Of a stretch of DNA of 64,000 nt, positions 51,237 through 59,863 are shown piece by piece (position 1 is the stretch's first letter; every line of letters begins with the position of its first letter). The translations under genes were made by a program, and so were the position numbers. The notes beneath the pieces were generated by a model. That model was not told the DNA's origin. It searched no databases and worked only from the letters and a program-made list of their open reading frames with translations. This DNA is from Clostridia bacterium. Its GTDB lineage: Bacteria > Bacillota > Clostridia > Christensenellales > Aristaeellaceae. Where the stretch lies: the NCBI GenBank assembly GCA_017464305.1, contig JAFUDS010000024.1, forward strand, positions 215,041 through 279,040. The letters are read 5' to 3'.

Positions 51237-52577
51237 ATGGAGAAGAATGATCTGCTCTCCCTGCGGGCGGAGAGCCTGGGCGCGGAGTTGGAGGGTGTTT
51301 GCCGCCAGGAGGGAATGGCGGTGTTCGTGCCCGGGCTGTTGCCGGGGGAGGAAGGGGAAGTCCGAATCGTGAAGGTGGAAAAGCGCTTTGCCTTCGGAAA
51401 GCTGATGGCCCTTTCTTCCTCGCCCTCGCCGAGCCGGGCGGAGATCGATTGTCCGGTTTATCCCCAGTGCGGCGGATGCAGCGGCCGGCACATGACCTAC
51501 GCATCGACGCTGGAGGCGAAGCGTCAGCAGGTGGCGGATTGCTTCCAGCGCATTGGACACCTAACCGTGGAGGTGCTCCCGGTGCTGGGCATGGAGGCAC
51601 CCTTGGCCTATCGGAATAAAACGGCCTGGCCCGTGGGGGGCGAAAAGGGCGCGCCCCAGCTGGGCTTTTTCGCGCCGAGAAGCCATCGCCTGATTCCCGT
51701 GCTGCACTGCCCCAACGCCATGGCGCCCACCGGGCGGATCGCGGAGGTGGTGCAGTTCTGGATGAAAGAATTTCAGGTGGAGCCCTATGACGAGCTGCGG
51801 CACCGGGGGCTTCTGCGCCATGTGGTGGTGCGGGTGAATCGGCAGGGGGAAGCCATGGTGACCCTGGTGGCCACGGGAAAGAAGCTGCCCCATGTGGCGG
51901 AGCTGGTGCAGGTGCTTTCCTCCCTGGGGGTGGTGAGCCTGTATTTGAACATCAACAGTCAGCGGACCAACGTGATCTTTGGGGATCAGTTCCAGCTGCT
52001 TTTCGGCCGGGGAACCCTGGAGGACGAGCTGTGCGGCCTGCTCTTTGAGCTGTCGCCCGCCTCCTTCTTTCAGGTGAATCCTGTGCAGACGGAGACGCTG
52101 TACGCCACGGCGCTGGAATTCGCGGCGCTTCAGCCCGAGGATACCCTGTGCGATGTGTATTGCGGCGCGGGGACCATTTCCCTCTTGATGGCGCGGTATT
52201 GTGCCCAGGTGACGGGGATCGAGATCGTGTCCGCCGCGGTGAAAAACGCCCGGGAGAATGCGGTGCGAAACGGTGTTTCCAACGCCTCCTTCCAGGCCGG
52301 GAAGGCGGAGGAGCTGTTGCCGAAAATGGTGCGGGAGGGGCTGCGGCCGGATGTGATCGTGGTGGATCCTCCCCGCAAAGGCCTGGAGCCCTCCGTCATC
52401 GAAGCCATCGCCCAGGCCGGGCCGGACCGACTGGTTTATGTCTCCTGCAACCCCGCCACCCAGGCCCGGGACGCGGCGCTGCTGCACGAGCGAGGCTATC
52501 AGATTGAAAAAATCCAACCGGTGGATATGTTCCCCTACACAGCGCATGTGGAGACGGTTGTTCAGTTTTCCAAATGA
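51237..52577 (+). CDS. rlmD: 23S rRNA (uracil-5)-methyltransferase, RlmD/RumA type
   Basis: A 446-residue TrmA/RumA-family enzyme that methylates C5 of a uracil in 23S rRNA with SAM. An N-terminal TRAM-like domain (1-60) is followed by iron-sulfur cysteines Cys72, Cys78, Cys81 (CPVYPQCGGC) and Cys158 (LHCPNA), the CX5CX2C pattern of RumA. SAM-binding DVYCGAGTISLLMA and VDPPRKGLEP, and catalytic VYVSCNPATQARD, are present near residues 305-400. Members of this family in Firmicutes may modify other uracils (RlmCD), so the exact target is uncertain. ATG 51237 follows GGAGGAAGG. Confidence 0.92.
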   Translation: MEKNDLLSLRAESLGAELEGVCRQEGMAVFVPGLLPGEEGEVRIVKVEKRFAFGKLMALSSSPSPSRAEIDCPVYPQCGGCSGRHMTYASTLEAKRQQVADCFQRIGHLTVEVLPVLGMEAPLAYRNKTAWPVGGEKGAPQLGFFAPRSHRLIPVLHCPNAMAPTGRIAEVVQFWMKEFQVEPYDELRHRGLLRHVVVRVNRQGEAMVTLVATGKKLPHVAELVQVLSSLGVVSLYLNINSQRTNVIFGDQFQLLFGRGTLEDELCGLLFELSPASFFQVNPVQTETLYATALEFAALQPEDTLCDVYCGAGTISLLMARYCAQVTGIEIVSAAVKNARENAVRNGVSNASFQAGKAEELLPKMVREGLRPDVIVVDPPRKGLEPSVIEAIAQAGPDRLVYVSCNPATQARDAALLHERGYQIEKIQPVDMFPYTAHVETVVQFSK

Positions 52578-52616
52578 TTGAGTATACTATAAATGCCCTT
52601 TGGCGAGACTTCCTTA

Positions 52617-52758
52617 TTAATTCCCGGCCAGCTTTTTCTGTTCTCGCTCAATCTGCTTGATGCACTTATCCGGCGTCGGCAAATCTTCCGGCATTGTACC
52701 CCAACTCTTCAATCGTTTGTCGGACTTTCCTGCCAACCTCGAAATGTTTTATTGTAAA
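52617..52758 (-). pseudogene. Remnant of dinD (damage-inducible protein D), C-terminal
   Basis: On the minus strand one frame reads KHFEVGRKVRQTIEELG, then after a two-base loss at 52698-52701 another frame continues TMPEDLPTPDKCIKQIEREQ and ends at a TAA (52619-52617). Together these match the C-terminus of DinD proteins (VGRKVR.TI.ELGGTMPE.LPTP.KSIKQ). The rest of the gene (about 200 residues) is gone. The A+T-rich composition links it to the mobile island that follows. Confidence 0.7.
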
Positions 52759-52876
52759 GATCCCAGGATCCATATTGTATAACACCTTTACTTGTGGTAG
52801 TATCGTTATGCAGTACGGATCTTTTTCTTCTTCTGTGCACTTTGACGAGTTTGAAATACAGGAGGTAAACATAGAT

Positions 52877-53734
52877 ATGGCAGCACCGATTAAAAAGGAA
52901 ACTATCCATGCCGCCGGATTAGAGATCGGAATCTATACCACAGATTTCAAAAATGAGTACATTTCCTTGACGGACATTGCAAAATACAAGAGCACTGATC
53001 CTCGTATCACCATTCACAACTGGTTACGAGGAAGAGATATTGTCGAATTCCTTGGCCTATGGGAAGTTCTTCATAATCCCGATTTTAAACGTATCGAATT
53101 CGATACGTTTAAAGCAGATGCTGGTACAAATGCATTCGTTTTCTCTATCAAAGATTGGACTGAAAAACTGAGTGCTATTGGCTTGCTTACCAAATCCGGC
53201 CGATATGGTGGCGGGATCTACGCTCATACAGATATCGCTTTTGAATTTGCTTCCTGGATCTCACCTGAATTCAAGCTATACATTATCAAGGATTATCAAC
53301 GCCTAAAATACGATGAAAACAGCCGTCTGTCTTTGTCATGGAACCTGAACAGGGAAATCGTAAAGCTGAATTATCGGATTCATACCGATGCCATCAAGGC
53401 TCATCTGATTCCTCCGGAATTGACCCCAGAGCAGATCTCTTACACATATGCAAACGAAGCTGATTTGATTAATGTTGCATTATTCGGTCAAACAGCAAAG
53501 CAATGGCGAGACCAAAATCCAGATAGTAAGGGAAATATGAGAGATCAAGCTTCTCTGAATCAACTGCTGGTATTGGCCAATATGGAAAGTTACAATGCAG
53601 TGCTAATTGAACAGGGAAAAGGCCAATCAGAACGGCTGGTAATGCTTCATGACCTGGCGGTTCAGCAACTGGAAACCTTATCAAAGCTTAGCACGGAAAA
53701 CCTTCCAAAGCTTCCACAGGGAGGGCATGCATGA
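52877..53734 (+). CDS. KilA-N domain protein
   Basis: A 285-residue protein with an N-terminal KilA-N DNA-binding domain (about 15-125): NEYISLTDIAKYKSTDPRIT, WLRGRDIVEFLGLWE, SGRYGGGIYAHTDIAFEFASWISPEF and LYIIKDYQRLK. The C-terminal part (SLSWNLNREIVKLNYRIHTD, PPELTPEQISYTYANEADL, YNAVLIEQGKGQSERL) is shared with a common family found on phages and integrative elements. It is clearly A+T-richer than its neighbours, so it was probably acquired. ATG 52877 follows AGGAGG by about eleven bases. It is intact and lies between two decayed mobile genes. Role not known. Confidence 0.88.
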   Translation: MAAPIKKETIHAAGLEIGIYTTDFKNEYISLTDIAKYKSTDPRITIHNWLRGRDIVEFLGLWEVLHNPDFKRIEFDTFKADAGTNAFVFSIKDWTEKLSAIGLLTKSGRYGGGIYAHTDIAFEFASWISPEFKLYIIKDYQRLKYDENSRLSLSWNLNREIVKLNYRIHTDAIKAHLIPPELTPEQISYTYANEADLINVALFGQTAKQWRDQNPDSKGNMRDQASLNQLLVLANMESYNAVLIEQGKGQSERLVMLHDLAVQQLETLSKLSTENLPKLPQGGHA

Positions 53735-53761
53735 ATCAGAAGATTAAGCGTTATATTTATA

Positions 53762-53992
53762 CAGGCAGAAGGAACAAAAAACCGGCTTGAAAAGCAGATG
53801 GACACCTTAGACATCTCCGATCCATACTATGAGCAGAAAATTGCCGATCTTCAGCGACGTTAGGATGAACAGTATGGTATTATATCCGAAATCATTGCGT
53901 AGCAGGAAACCATAAATGAGTAACAGTATACAATCCGACAAGAAAAGCTGATTGGGGATCAGATCCAGCGTTTCGTAGTATTTGCCAGATGA
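53762..53992 (+). pseudogene. Remnant of a large serine recombinase, C-terminal
   Basis: One frame reads NRLEKQMDTLDISDPYYEQK IADLQRR-stop-DEQYGIISEIIA-stop-QETINE-stop-QYTIRQEKL IGDQIQRFVVFAR-stop. This is the coiled-coil/C-terminal region of large serine recombinases (LD.SD..Y...Y..L..R....Y; IR.EK.SGD..). Three in-frame stops (TAG, TAG, TAA) sit where a single C-to-T change would turn CAG or CAA into a stop. No catalytic domain remains. It marks the edge of a lost integrative element. The surrounding 53735-54046 holds nothing else I can support. Confidence 0.7.
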
Positions 53993-54046
53993 CTGCAAAT
54001 CGTGTAAAATCCAATCAGAAAAAACTTCTGGAGAGGTGGATCATAG

Positions 54047-54739
54047 ATGGCTAAGACGATTATGGCTGTAGGGGCCCATACTGGGGATGCACAGCTGACC
54101 TGTGGCTTGCTTCTGGCGAAGCATGCCATGGCCGGAAATCATATCATCACGGTGGATCTAACCGCCGGCGAGCGGGGCGCGCCGCCAAGCATGTCCGTTT
54201 CCGACTTCAGAAAAACGAACGTCTCTTCCGCCCAAGAGTTCGCGTCCATGCTGGGGGGAGAGAGCATCGTGCTGGATACGCCGGATGGAGAACTGGTGGA
54301 CACCCCGGCGGCGGAGCTGCAGCTGGCCCGCTTGATGCGGGAAAAGAAAGTGGATGCTGTGCTCTACCATTGGAAAAACAGCATGCATAAGGATCATATC
54401 CAGGCCAGCAAAATCACAGAGAATGCCATTTTCTTCGCTTCCCTGGCTTCCTTTGAGCTGGATGGCCTGCCGCCCGCGCCGATTCGGCAAATGCTGTATG
54501 CTGAAAACTGGGAGGACGCAGAGGGCTTTGTCCCCTATTGTTATTTTGACGTGACGGAAGCGTTTCCGCTGTGGAAGGAAGCGGTGAAGAAGCTGTATTT
54601 GACCGAGCACTCCAAGGATTTCAAGTATCTGCGCTATTATGAAGCGCTGTCCATCATGCGCGGAGCCCTGATTAAAACAGATCATGCCACCGCCTTCGGA
54701 ATCACCGAATACGCCAAACGGGTCAAGATGGACATATAG
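54047..54739 (+). CDS. PIG-L family (LmbE-like) deacetylase
   Basis: A 230-residue PIG-L fold protein; relatives are zinc-dependent N-acetylglucosamine-type deacetylases. The usual first motif AHPDDE is GAHTGDAQL here (residues 9-17); the aspartate remains (Asp14), the proline and the glutamate do not. The second metal motif HKDH is present (MHKDHIQAS, about residues 113-121). This variant is seen in a subgroup of Firmicutes proteins, so it may be a natural branch with altered metal binding rather than a dead enzyme. ATG 54047 follows GGAGAGGTGGATC. A strong terminator follows. Confidence 0.8.
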   Translation: MAKTIMAVGAHTGDAQLTCGLLLAKHAMAGNHIITVDLTAGERGAPPSMSVSDFRKTNVSSAQEFASMLGGESIVLDTPDGELVDTPAAELQLARLMREKKVDAVLYHWKNSMHKDHIQASKITENAIFFASLASFELDGLPPAPIRQMLYAENWEDAEGFVPYCYFDVTEAFPLWKEAVKKLYLTEHSKDFKYLRYYEALSIMRGALIKTDHATAFGITEYAKRVKMDI

Positions 54740-54828
54740 CGAGCTGCGTTTGCTGAATTAGGCTCCCGACCCCTTGTCCGTCTTCGCGGATAATGCACCG
54801 ATGCCGGCAAAGAGGAAGGAAGCAAAAG

Positions 54829-54868
54829 AGCCTAATCCAAATTAGACTAATTTAGATTAGGCTATTTT
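54829..54868. terminator. Bidirectional terminator between PIG-L and recQ genes
   Basis: AGCCTAATC-C-AAATTA (54829-54844) pairs with TAATTT-A-GATTAGGCT (54848-54863): 15 pairs, one mismatch, loop GAC; then ATTTTG. The upstream side has GCAAAAGAG, giving TTTTG on the minus strand. Confidence 0.8.
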
Positions 54869-54888
54869 GAAATGGGTTAATTGAGCCT

Positions 54889-57800
54889 CTATTTCTTGGC
54901 AGACCGCGATAGCGTCAGATCGGGGAGGATGATCCAGCATTCCTCGGGATCCTCCGGGGCTTTCCACGCGACGATATGGCGAACCTTTCCGCCGATGGGG
55001 AGATATCCCTTCCCCGCCATTTTCTCCAGCCGCTCCACACAGGCGCGGGAGAGCTTTCCGATCCGGAGGGGCTGGCCGTTGACCTCTGCTGTCAAATATT
55101 CTCCATCCACTCGTAGCGGCCAGCCAGCGTGCATTTTTCCGAGAATGCCCTGCCGGGTCTTGAAATAGCTCAGCGCCACATCCCGGTGGCCCAATTGCAG
55201 CAGTACCTTTCTGGGCGCTGGCTCCATCGTCCGGTTGACCGCCTCCTCTACGCCCTCTGGCAAGGGAGCGGGGAAGGCGTTTGGGCCGCAGTGGATATAC
55301 AGCTCCCCTCTGGCCCGGGTCATGCCCACATAGACCCGCCTCTTTTCCTCCTCCGTGTTCATCCGGGCGCTTTGCAGCAACAGATACACCTGATCAAACT
55401 CCCGCCCCTTGGCCTTGTGAATGGTGGAAACCAGAATCGTGGCGCGATCTTCCATCAGGAAATCATCATCCCGGGATTCCAGAATGAAATTTTCCAGATC
55501 GGACCGATAATAGGTCATGCTGGTCCGCTCATAATCCTGCCACAGGCGGTGCATCAGGGGCAGCGCCTCGCTCCCTTCGCAGACGTGTTCCGTATGGGCT
55601 TTGGCCTGCTCCCACAGGGTCGAGGAGATAACCGGCCGGCCCCGCAGCCGCAGGTCCAGGAATTGCAAAAAGACTCGAATTTCCAGCAGGCTCCCCAGGG
55701 AGAACCCATCCATGCCCTGCACCAATTTCGCCGGGAGGCCTTCCAGGCGCAGCTGGGTAAAGATTTGCAGTGCTTCCTCGTTGGTGGAGGTCAAAACTGC
55801 GGCGCTTCCGCCCTGCCAGGTTTCCCGAACCTGACGGGAGAGGTAAGCGACGCAGGCTCCCGCGTGCCGGGTTATTTGCACCCGGCCAGGTTCTTCCCTT
55901 ACCGCCCGCAGGGGCTCAGATTTCATTCTGCTTTTCATCCCCAGGGCAAAGCTGTTTTCCAGGGCGATGATGGCGCTGCCGCTGCGGTAATTTTCCGTCA
56001 TTTCGTAGATTTTCGCGCCGGGCTCCTGGCTCAGCTGCCGTAGATACTGGGCGGAGGAACCCCGGAATTCGTAGATATTCTGGTCGTCATCCCCCACGGC
56101 GATGACCCGCATTCCTTCATTCTGCGCCATCAGCGCCCGCACCAGGGCGAACTCTGCCCCGTCCATATCCTGGGCCTCATCGATGACCAGCACGGTTTTT
56201 CGAATTTTCTCCGGCTCCACCTCTCCCTGGGTGATCATTTCCACCGCGGCTGGAACCACGCGGTCCGCCTCCTCCAGGCGCCCCACCCGTCCCAGCAGAT
56301 CGAAGCACCAGGAGTGGAAGGTTTTGATTTCCACAAAATAGGCCGCGTTTCCGATCAGCTCCACCAGGCGCTTTTTAAACTCCGTAGCCGCCGCGCGGGA
56401 GAAGGTCAGCATCAGCAGCTGCTCATGCTTCACATCCTCCATCAGCAGCAGGGAGGCCAGCTTGTGCACCAGCACCCGGGTTTTGCCGCTGCCAGGCCCC
56501 GCGGCCACCACGATGCATCTGGATTCCGCGTCCGAGATGATTTCCTCCTGGCGGGAGGAGAGATTGCCGAAAAGCTGCTTATACTTCTGGGGCGTGATGT
56601 TCAGATTGATTTCCTTGGCCCGTTCATCCTGAAAATATTTTCGGATAAAGCGCTGATAGTCCATGCGGAAATAGTCCTGCACGAATTTCTGCGCCGCCGC
56701 GTAGCTTTGCACCATCATGTTGGCGTATTGCCCGACGATGTGAATCTGCTGAATCTTCTGCTGATAAAAGGCGTCCAGCAACCGATAATCCTCCCGCTTG
56801 AAGCGGATGCGGTTATCCATCTCAATCCGGTGAATCTCCATGCCGTTGTACAGCACCAGGAATCCGCCCTCCAGCTGCACCGCGCCGATTTTTGACAGAT
56901 AGAGCAGCGCGTCCTCCAGATCCTGGAGGGTGGGTTCGCTGGCCGGGAAAAGCAGATCCAGCTGCCGGGGCAGGGAATTGTATTTTTTCAAAAGGCCGAT
57001 CAAAGAGAAGGATACCGGCGCCAGCTCCGAATCATTCGCCGGGGAATCCTGGGCCAGGTCGTAGAGCTCCGCCACCGCGAAATGGGCCATATCCTTCCGG
57101 CGGGCGAACTTTTCCTGCAGGGCCCTTTCCTCCAGATTCCACTGCAGCTGCACCGTGCCCCGGCTTCGGTTCTCCCCCTTCTGGACATAGCCCTTGATGG
57201 CCCAGAAATACAGAATCGTGCGGATATTGCGGACGCTGGAATGGCTGAGCCCCGCCGCCAGCGCTGCCTCGTTCAGGGCCTTCAGGTCAAAGGGCTCGGC
57301 TGCCCCCCGAGTATGGTCCAGCAAAAAGCGCTCCAGCTCCAAGAAATGGACGAGGACGCTGGCGGATTTGTTTCGGCCCTCGAATTTCAGCACATAGGCG
57401 GACATATCCTGGGTGTCCGCCAGGAGACCCTCCCGGCGCAAAAGATGAATGACGTCAATGACCTCCCGCTTTTCCAGCCCCAGCAGGTCTGCGATGTAAT
57501 CGATGCGGGATTCCGCTTCGTCATTGCCGGCCTTGGCGATGCTGCGGCGGGAGATCAGGAACTGCAGAATGCGCAGGGCATTTTGCTTCTCCGCCTCCGT
57601 GAACAGGGCGGAGGCTCGCACCCGGTCCCCGGCTTCCGCCATGGTGGCCGCCTGAATGCCGGAGGCATATATTCGGGGAACATTGCGGCCTCGGCGAACA
57701 TAGCCTGCGTTTTCCAGGGCGGTGACCGCCGTTTTGACGCGGGTTTCCATCTCCGGACCCGAGGCGTCCCAGCCGGCCTGCCGGGCGATCTCCAGGGCCG

Positions 57801-59697
57801 AGCAGCAGATATCCTGCCGCCCGCGGGTCAATTCCTTAATGGCCTTCCAAACCTGTTGAATTTCCCCCATGCTGAGCCGGGTCTGGTTCAGGAGGAGGAA
57901 GTGCTTATCCAGGTCGTTGTTGTTGAACAGGACGTAGCATTCGGCCTGGGTTTCCGGATCCCGCCCCGCCCGGCCCGCCTCCTGCACGTAATTTTCCAGG
58001 GAATCGGAGATATCGTAATGGATCACCAGGCCCACGTCCTTTTTATCCACCCCCATGCCGAAAGCGGAGGTGGCCACCATGATCTGGACCTGATTGCTGA
58101 GGAAGGCCTCCTGGTTGGCGATTTTCTCCGCCGGGGTCATCTTTCCGTGAAAGGCCCGGGCGCAGAATCCGTCGCTGTTCAGCTTGTCCGCCACCTCCCG
58201 GGTTCGCCTGGTTCGGGAGCAATAGATAATGGTGGGGCATTGCCGCTCGGAAACCAGCAGCCGGATGGTGTTATATTTCTCCTGATCCGTCTCCTGGAAC
58301 AGCACATTATAATGAAGATTTTCCCGCTCCGCGCTGGAGGCGAAGAGGGAGAGATCCTGATTCAGCTTCTGATGGAAGTAATCCCGGATATCGCTGATGA
58401 CCTTCTGCTTGGCGGTGGCCGTAAAGCAGGAGACAGGGATGGGGCGTTTGTCCTGCCGCTGCTCCTGCAGATTCCGAATGAAATCCCCGATGTACAGGTA
58501 GTCCACCCGGAAATCCTGCCCCCAGGCGGAGAAGCAGTGAGCTTCATCAATGACGAAGCGAACGATGCTCCTGGACTGCAGCAGCCGCTCAATGGTTTTG
58601 GAGCGCAGCTGCTCCGGGGAGATAAACAGGAGACAGGCGCTGCCGTTCAGCACCCGCTGGCAGGCGTCCGCCCGCTCCACGGGGCTGAGCATGCCGTTGA
58701 TGGTAACCGCGCTGGTAATTCCCGTGGCCATCAGATGATCCACCTGGTCCTTCTCCAGGGATTGCAGGGGGGAGATGACCACTGTCAGCCCGTGCAACGC
58801 TTCCCCCTGCATCAGGGCCGGCAGCTGGAAGGTGATGGACTTGCCGCCGCCGGTGGGGAAGATGGCCAGCAGGCTTTCCCCGTCCAGGGCGGCCCGGGCG
58901 GCGTCCTCCTGCAGGGGCTCTCCGTCGTAGGTGCGAAAGGCCGTGTATCCAAAGTATTTCTGCAGCCCGCGGTGCAGGTTCAGCCGCTGATCGCAGTACG
59001 GACAGCCCTCCCGGCAGGGAACGCCCCGGAGCAGCCGCAGTACATCCGCTGTCCGGGGATAATTGCGCAGCACCCAGGCCGGGGTGACGGATTGCTCATC
59101 CCGCGTGCCGATCACCGCCAGGGCATAGGCTAGCTCCACCGGGCTTTCCTGAATCAGGGGATCCAGCTCCGCGTGGGCGCAGATGAGCCCCTGCCATTCT
59201 CGGCGAATCTCCGCGGGCAGATCAATGTAATCTGAAAAATCGCTGAGGACAGCCCAGAAATCCCGAAATTCCGGAACCTCTCGCAGCAGCGCGTGATAGA
59301 TCCGCTGAATCCCCTCCGGCAGGGCGAGGAAAGCGTTAAGCTCGTCCTGATAGAGCTTTTCCGCTTTTCTGCAGTCGTTGACGGGATTGTTCAATTCGTC
59401 CACCTGGAGTTTATCGTCCTTTAGCAGGGCATGATAGGGATGCTTGGGGAAAAGCAGAGGGCTGAGATAGAGGGTGTCGATGATTCGTCCGTTCCATCTG
59501 ACACCAGCCTGTTGCTGGATCAGGGGCAGATCGTGATGGCTGATGTTGTGGCCGCAAAGGGTATCCACGCCTTGAAGAAAGGACAGCAGATCCGCCATGG
59601 ACCCGCCGTGATAGACCGCCTGATCCTCCCGCAGGGCGCCGATATCCTTGATGACGCCGTTTTCCGCGCTTGCTTCCAAATCCAGCCAGGCCAGCAT
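54889..59697 (-). CDS. Exonuclease-RecQ-UvrD fusion DNA helicase
   Basis: A 1602-residue protein with three engines. Residues 1-115: DEDD 3'-5' exonuclease-like (Asp6, Glu8 in LDLEAS; NISHHD with Asp56; NDCRKAEKLYQDEL). About 225-240: CPYC-type cysteines. About 250-600: RecQ SF2 helicase (PTGGGKS 281-287, DEAHCFSAWGQDFR 384-397, QEAGRAGRD 572-580), but without the four-cysteine zinc site usual after RecQ. Then helical and winged-helix-like repeats to about 1040. About 1045-1500: UvrD/Rep SF1 helicase (AAGPGSGKT 1065-1073, VIDEAQDMDG, GDDDQNIYEFRG, TIHKAKGREF, YVGMTRAR). Likely in DNA repair or defence. ATG at 59697 follows GGAGGGAG; its promoter is at 59747-59775. Confidence 0.9.
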   Translation of the reverse strand: MLAWLDLEASAENGVIKDIGALREDQAVYHGGSMADLLSFLQGVDTLCGHNISHHDLPLIQQQAGVRWNGRIIDTLYLSPLLFPKHPYHALLKDDKLQVDELNNPVNDCRKAEKLYQDELNAFLALPEGIQRIYHALLREVPEFRDFWAVLSDFSDYIDLPAEIRREWQGLICAHAELDPLIQESPVELAYALAVIGTRDEQSVTPAWVLRNYPRTADVLRLLRGVPCREGCPYCDQRLNLHRGLQKYFGYTAFRTYDGEPLQEDAARAALDGESLLAIFPTGGGKSITFQLPALMQGEALHGLTVVISPLQSLEKDQVDHLMATGITSAVTINGMLSPVERADACQRVLNGSACLLFISPEQLRSKTIERLLQSRSIVRFVIDEAHCFSAWGQDFRVDYLYIGDFIRNLQEQRQDKRPIPVSCFTATAKQKVISDIRDYFHQKLNQDLSLFASSAERENLHYNVLFQETDQEKYNTIRLLVSERQCPTIIYCSRTRRTREVADKLNSDGFCARAFHGKMTPAEKIANQEAFLSNQVQIMVATSAFGMGVDKKDVGLVIHYDISDSLENYVQEAGRAGRDPETQAECYVLFNNNDLDKHFLLLNQTRLSMGEIQQVWKAIKELTRGRQDICCSALEIARQAGWDASGPEMETRVKTAVTALENAGYVRRGRNVPRIYASGIQAATMAEAGDRVRASALFTEAEKQNALRILQFLISRRSIAKAGNDEAESRIDYIADLLGLEKREVIDVIHLLRREGLLADTQDMSAYVLKFEGRNKSASVLVHFLELERFLLDHTRGAAEPFDLKALNEAALAAGLSHSSVRNIRTILYFWAIKGYVQKGENRSRGTVQLQWNLEERALQEKFARRKDMAHFAVAELYDLAQDSPANDSELAPVSFSLIGLLKKYNSLPRQLDLLFPASEPTLQDLEDALLYLSKIGAVQLEGGFLVLYNGMEIHRIEMDNRIRFKREDYRLLDAFYQQKIQQIHIVGQYANMMVQSYAAAQKFVQDYFRMDYQRFIRKYFQDERAKEINLNITPQKYKQLFGNLSSRQEEIISDAESRCIVVAAGPGSGKTRVLVHKLASLLLMEDVKHEQLLMLTFSRAAATEFKKRLVELIGNAAYFVEIKTFHSWCFDLLGRVGRLEEADRVVPAAVEMITQGEVEPEKIRKTVLVIDEAQDMDGAEFALVRALMAQNEGMRVIAVGDDDQNIYEFRGSSAQYLRQLSQEPGAKIYEMTENYRSGSAIIALENSFALGMKSRMKSEPLRAVREEPGRVQITRHAGACVAYLSRQVRETWQGGSAAVLTSTNEEALQIFTQLRLEGLPAKLVQGMDGFSLGSLLEIRVFLQFLDLRLRGRPVISSTLWEQAKAHTEHVCEGSEALPLMHRLWQDYERTSMTYYRSDLENFILESRDDDFLMEDRATILVSTIHKAKGREFDQVYLLLQSARMNTEEEKRRVYVGMTRARGELYIHCGPNAFPAPLPEGVEEAVNRTMEPAPRKVLLQLGHRDVALSYFKTRQGILGKMHAGWPLRVDGEYLTAEVNGQPLRIGKLSRACVERLEKMAGKGYLPIGGKVRHIVAWKAPEDPEECWIILPDLTLSRSAKK

Positions 59698-59746
59698 CCG
59701 CTTTCTCCCTCCGGTCTTTCTGTCGCTTTTCCTTTGTCTGCCAGAT

Positions 59747-59775
59747 ATTATACTGTCCCTTCCTGTTTTTATCAA
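59747..59775 (-). promoter_or_regulatory. Sigma-A promoter of the helicase fusion gene
   Basis: Minus strand: -35 TTGATA (59775-59770), 17-base spacer, perfect -10 TATAAT (59752-59747). Confidence 0.78.
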
Positions 59776-59794
59776 ATCTTTTCGCGGCCTTCCG

Positions 59795-59822
59795 TTCACG
59801 GGGCTGCTTTTTGTGGTATGAT
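59795..59822 (+). promoter_or_regulatory. Probable promoter of the flavin reductase-methyltransferase gene
   Basis: -35 TTCACG (59795-59800), 16-base spacer, -10 TATGAT (59817-59822). Weaker than its divergent neighbour. Confidence 0.45.
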
Positions 59823-59863
59823 AAGGGAAAGGCCGAAGAAAGATGGCGAGGAGGGCGAATATC

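Noticed and set aside
53762-53992. An alternative genetic code (stops read as Gln) operating in this genome.
   Set aside because: All other genes use TAA, TAG and TGA as normal stops; the remnant is better explained by decay, though the donor element's code is left open.
52590-54046. An active prophage or integrative element.
   Set aside because: No integrase, structural, replication or attachment-site genes are intact; only one KilA-N gene is whole.
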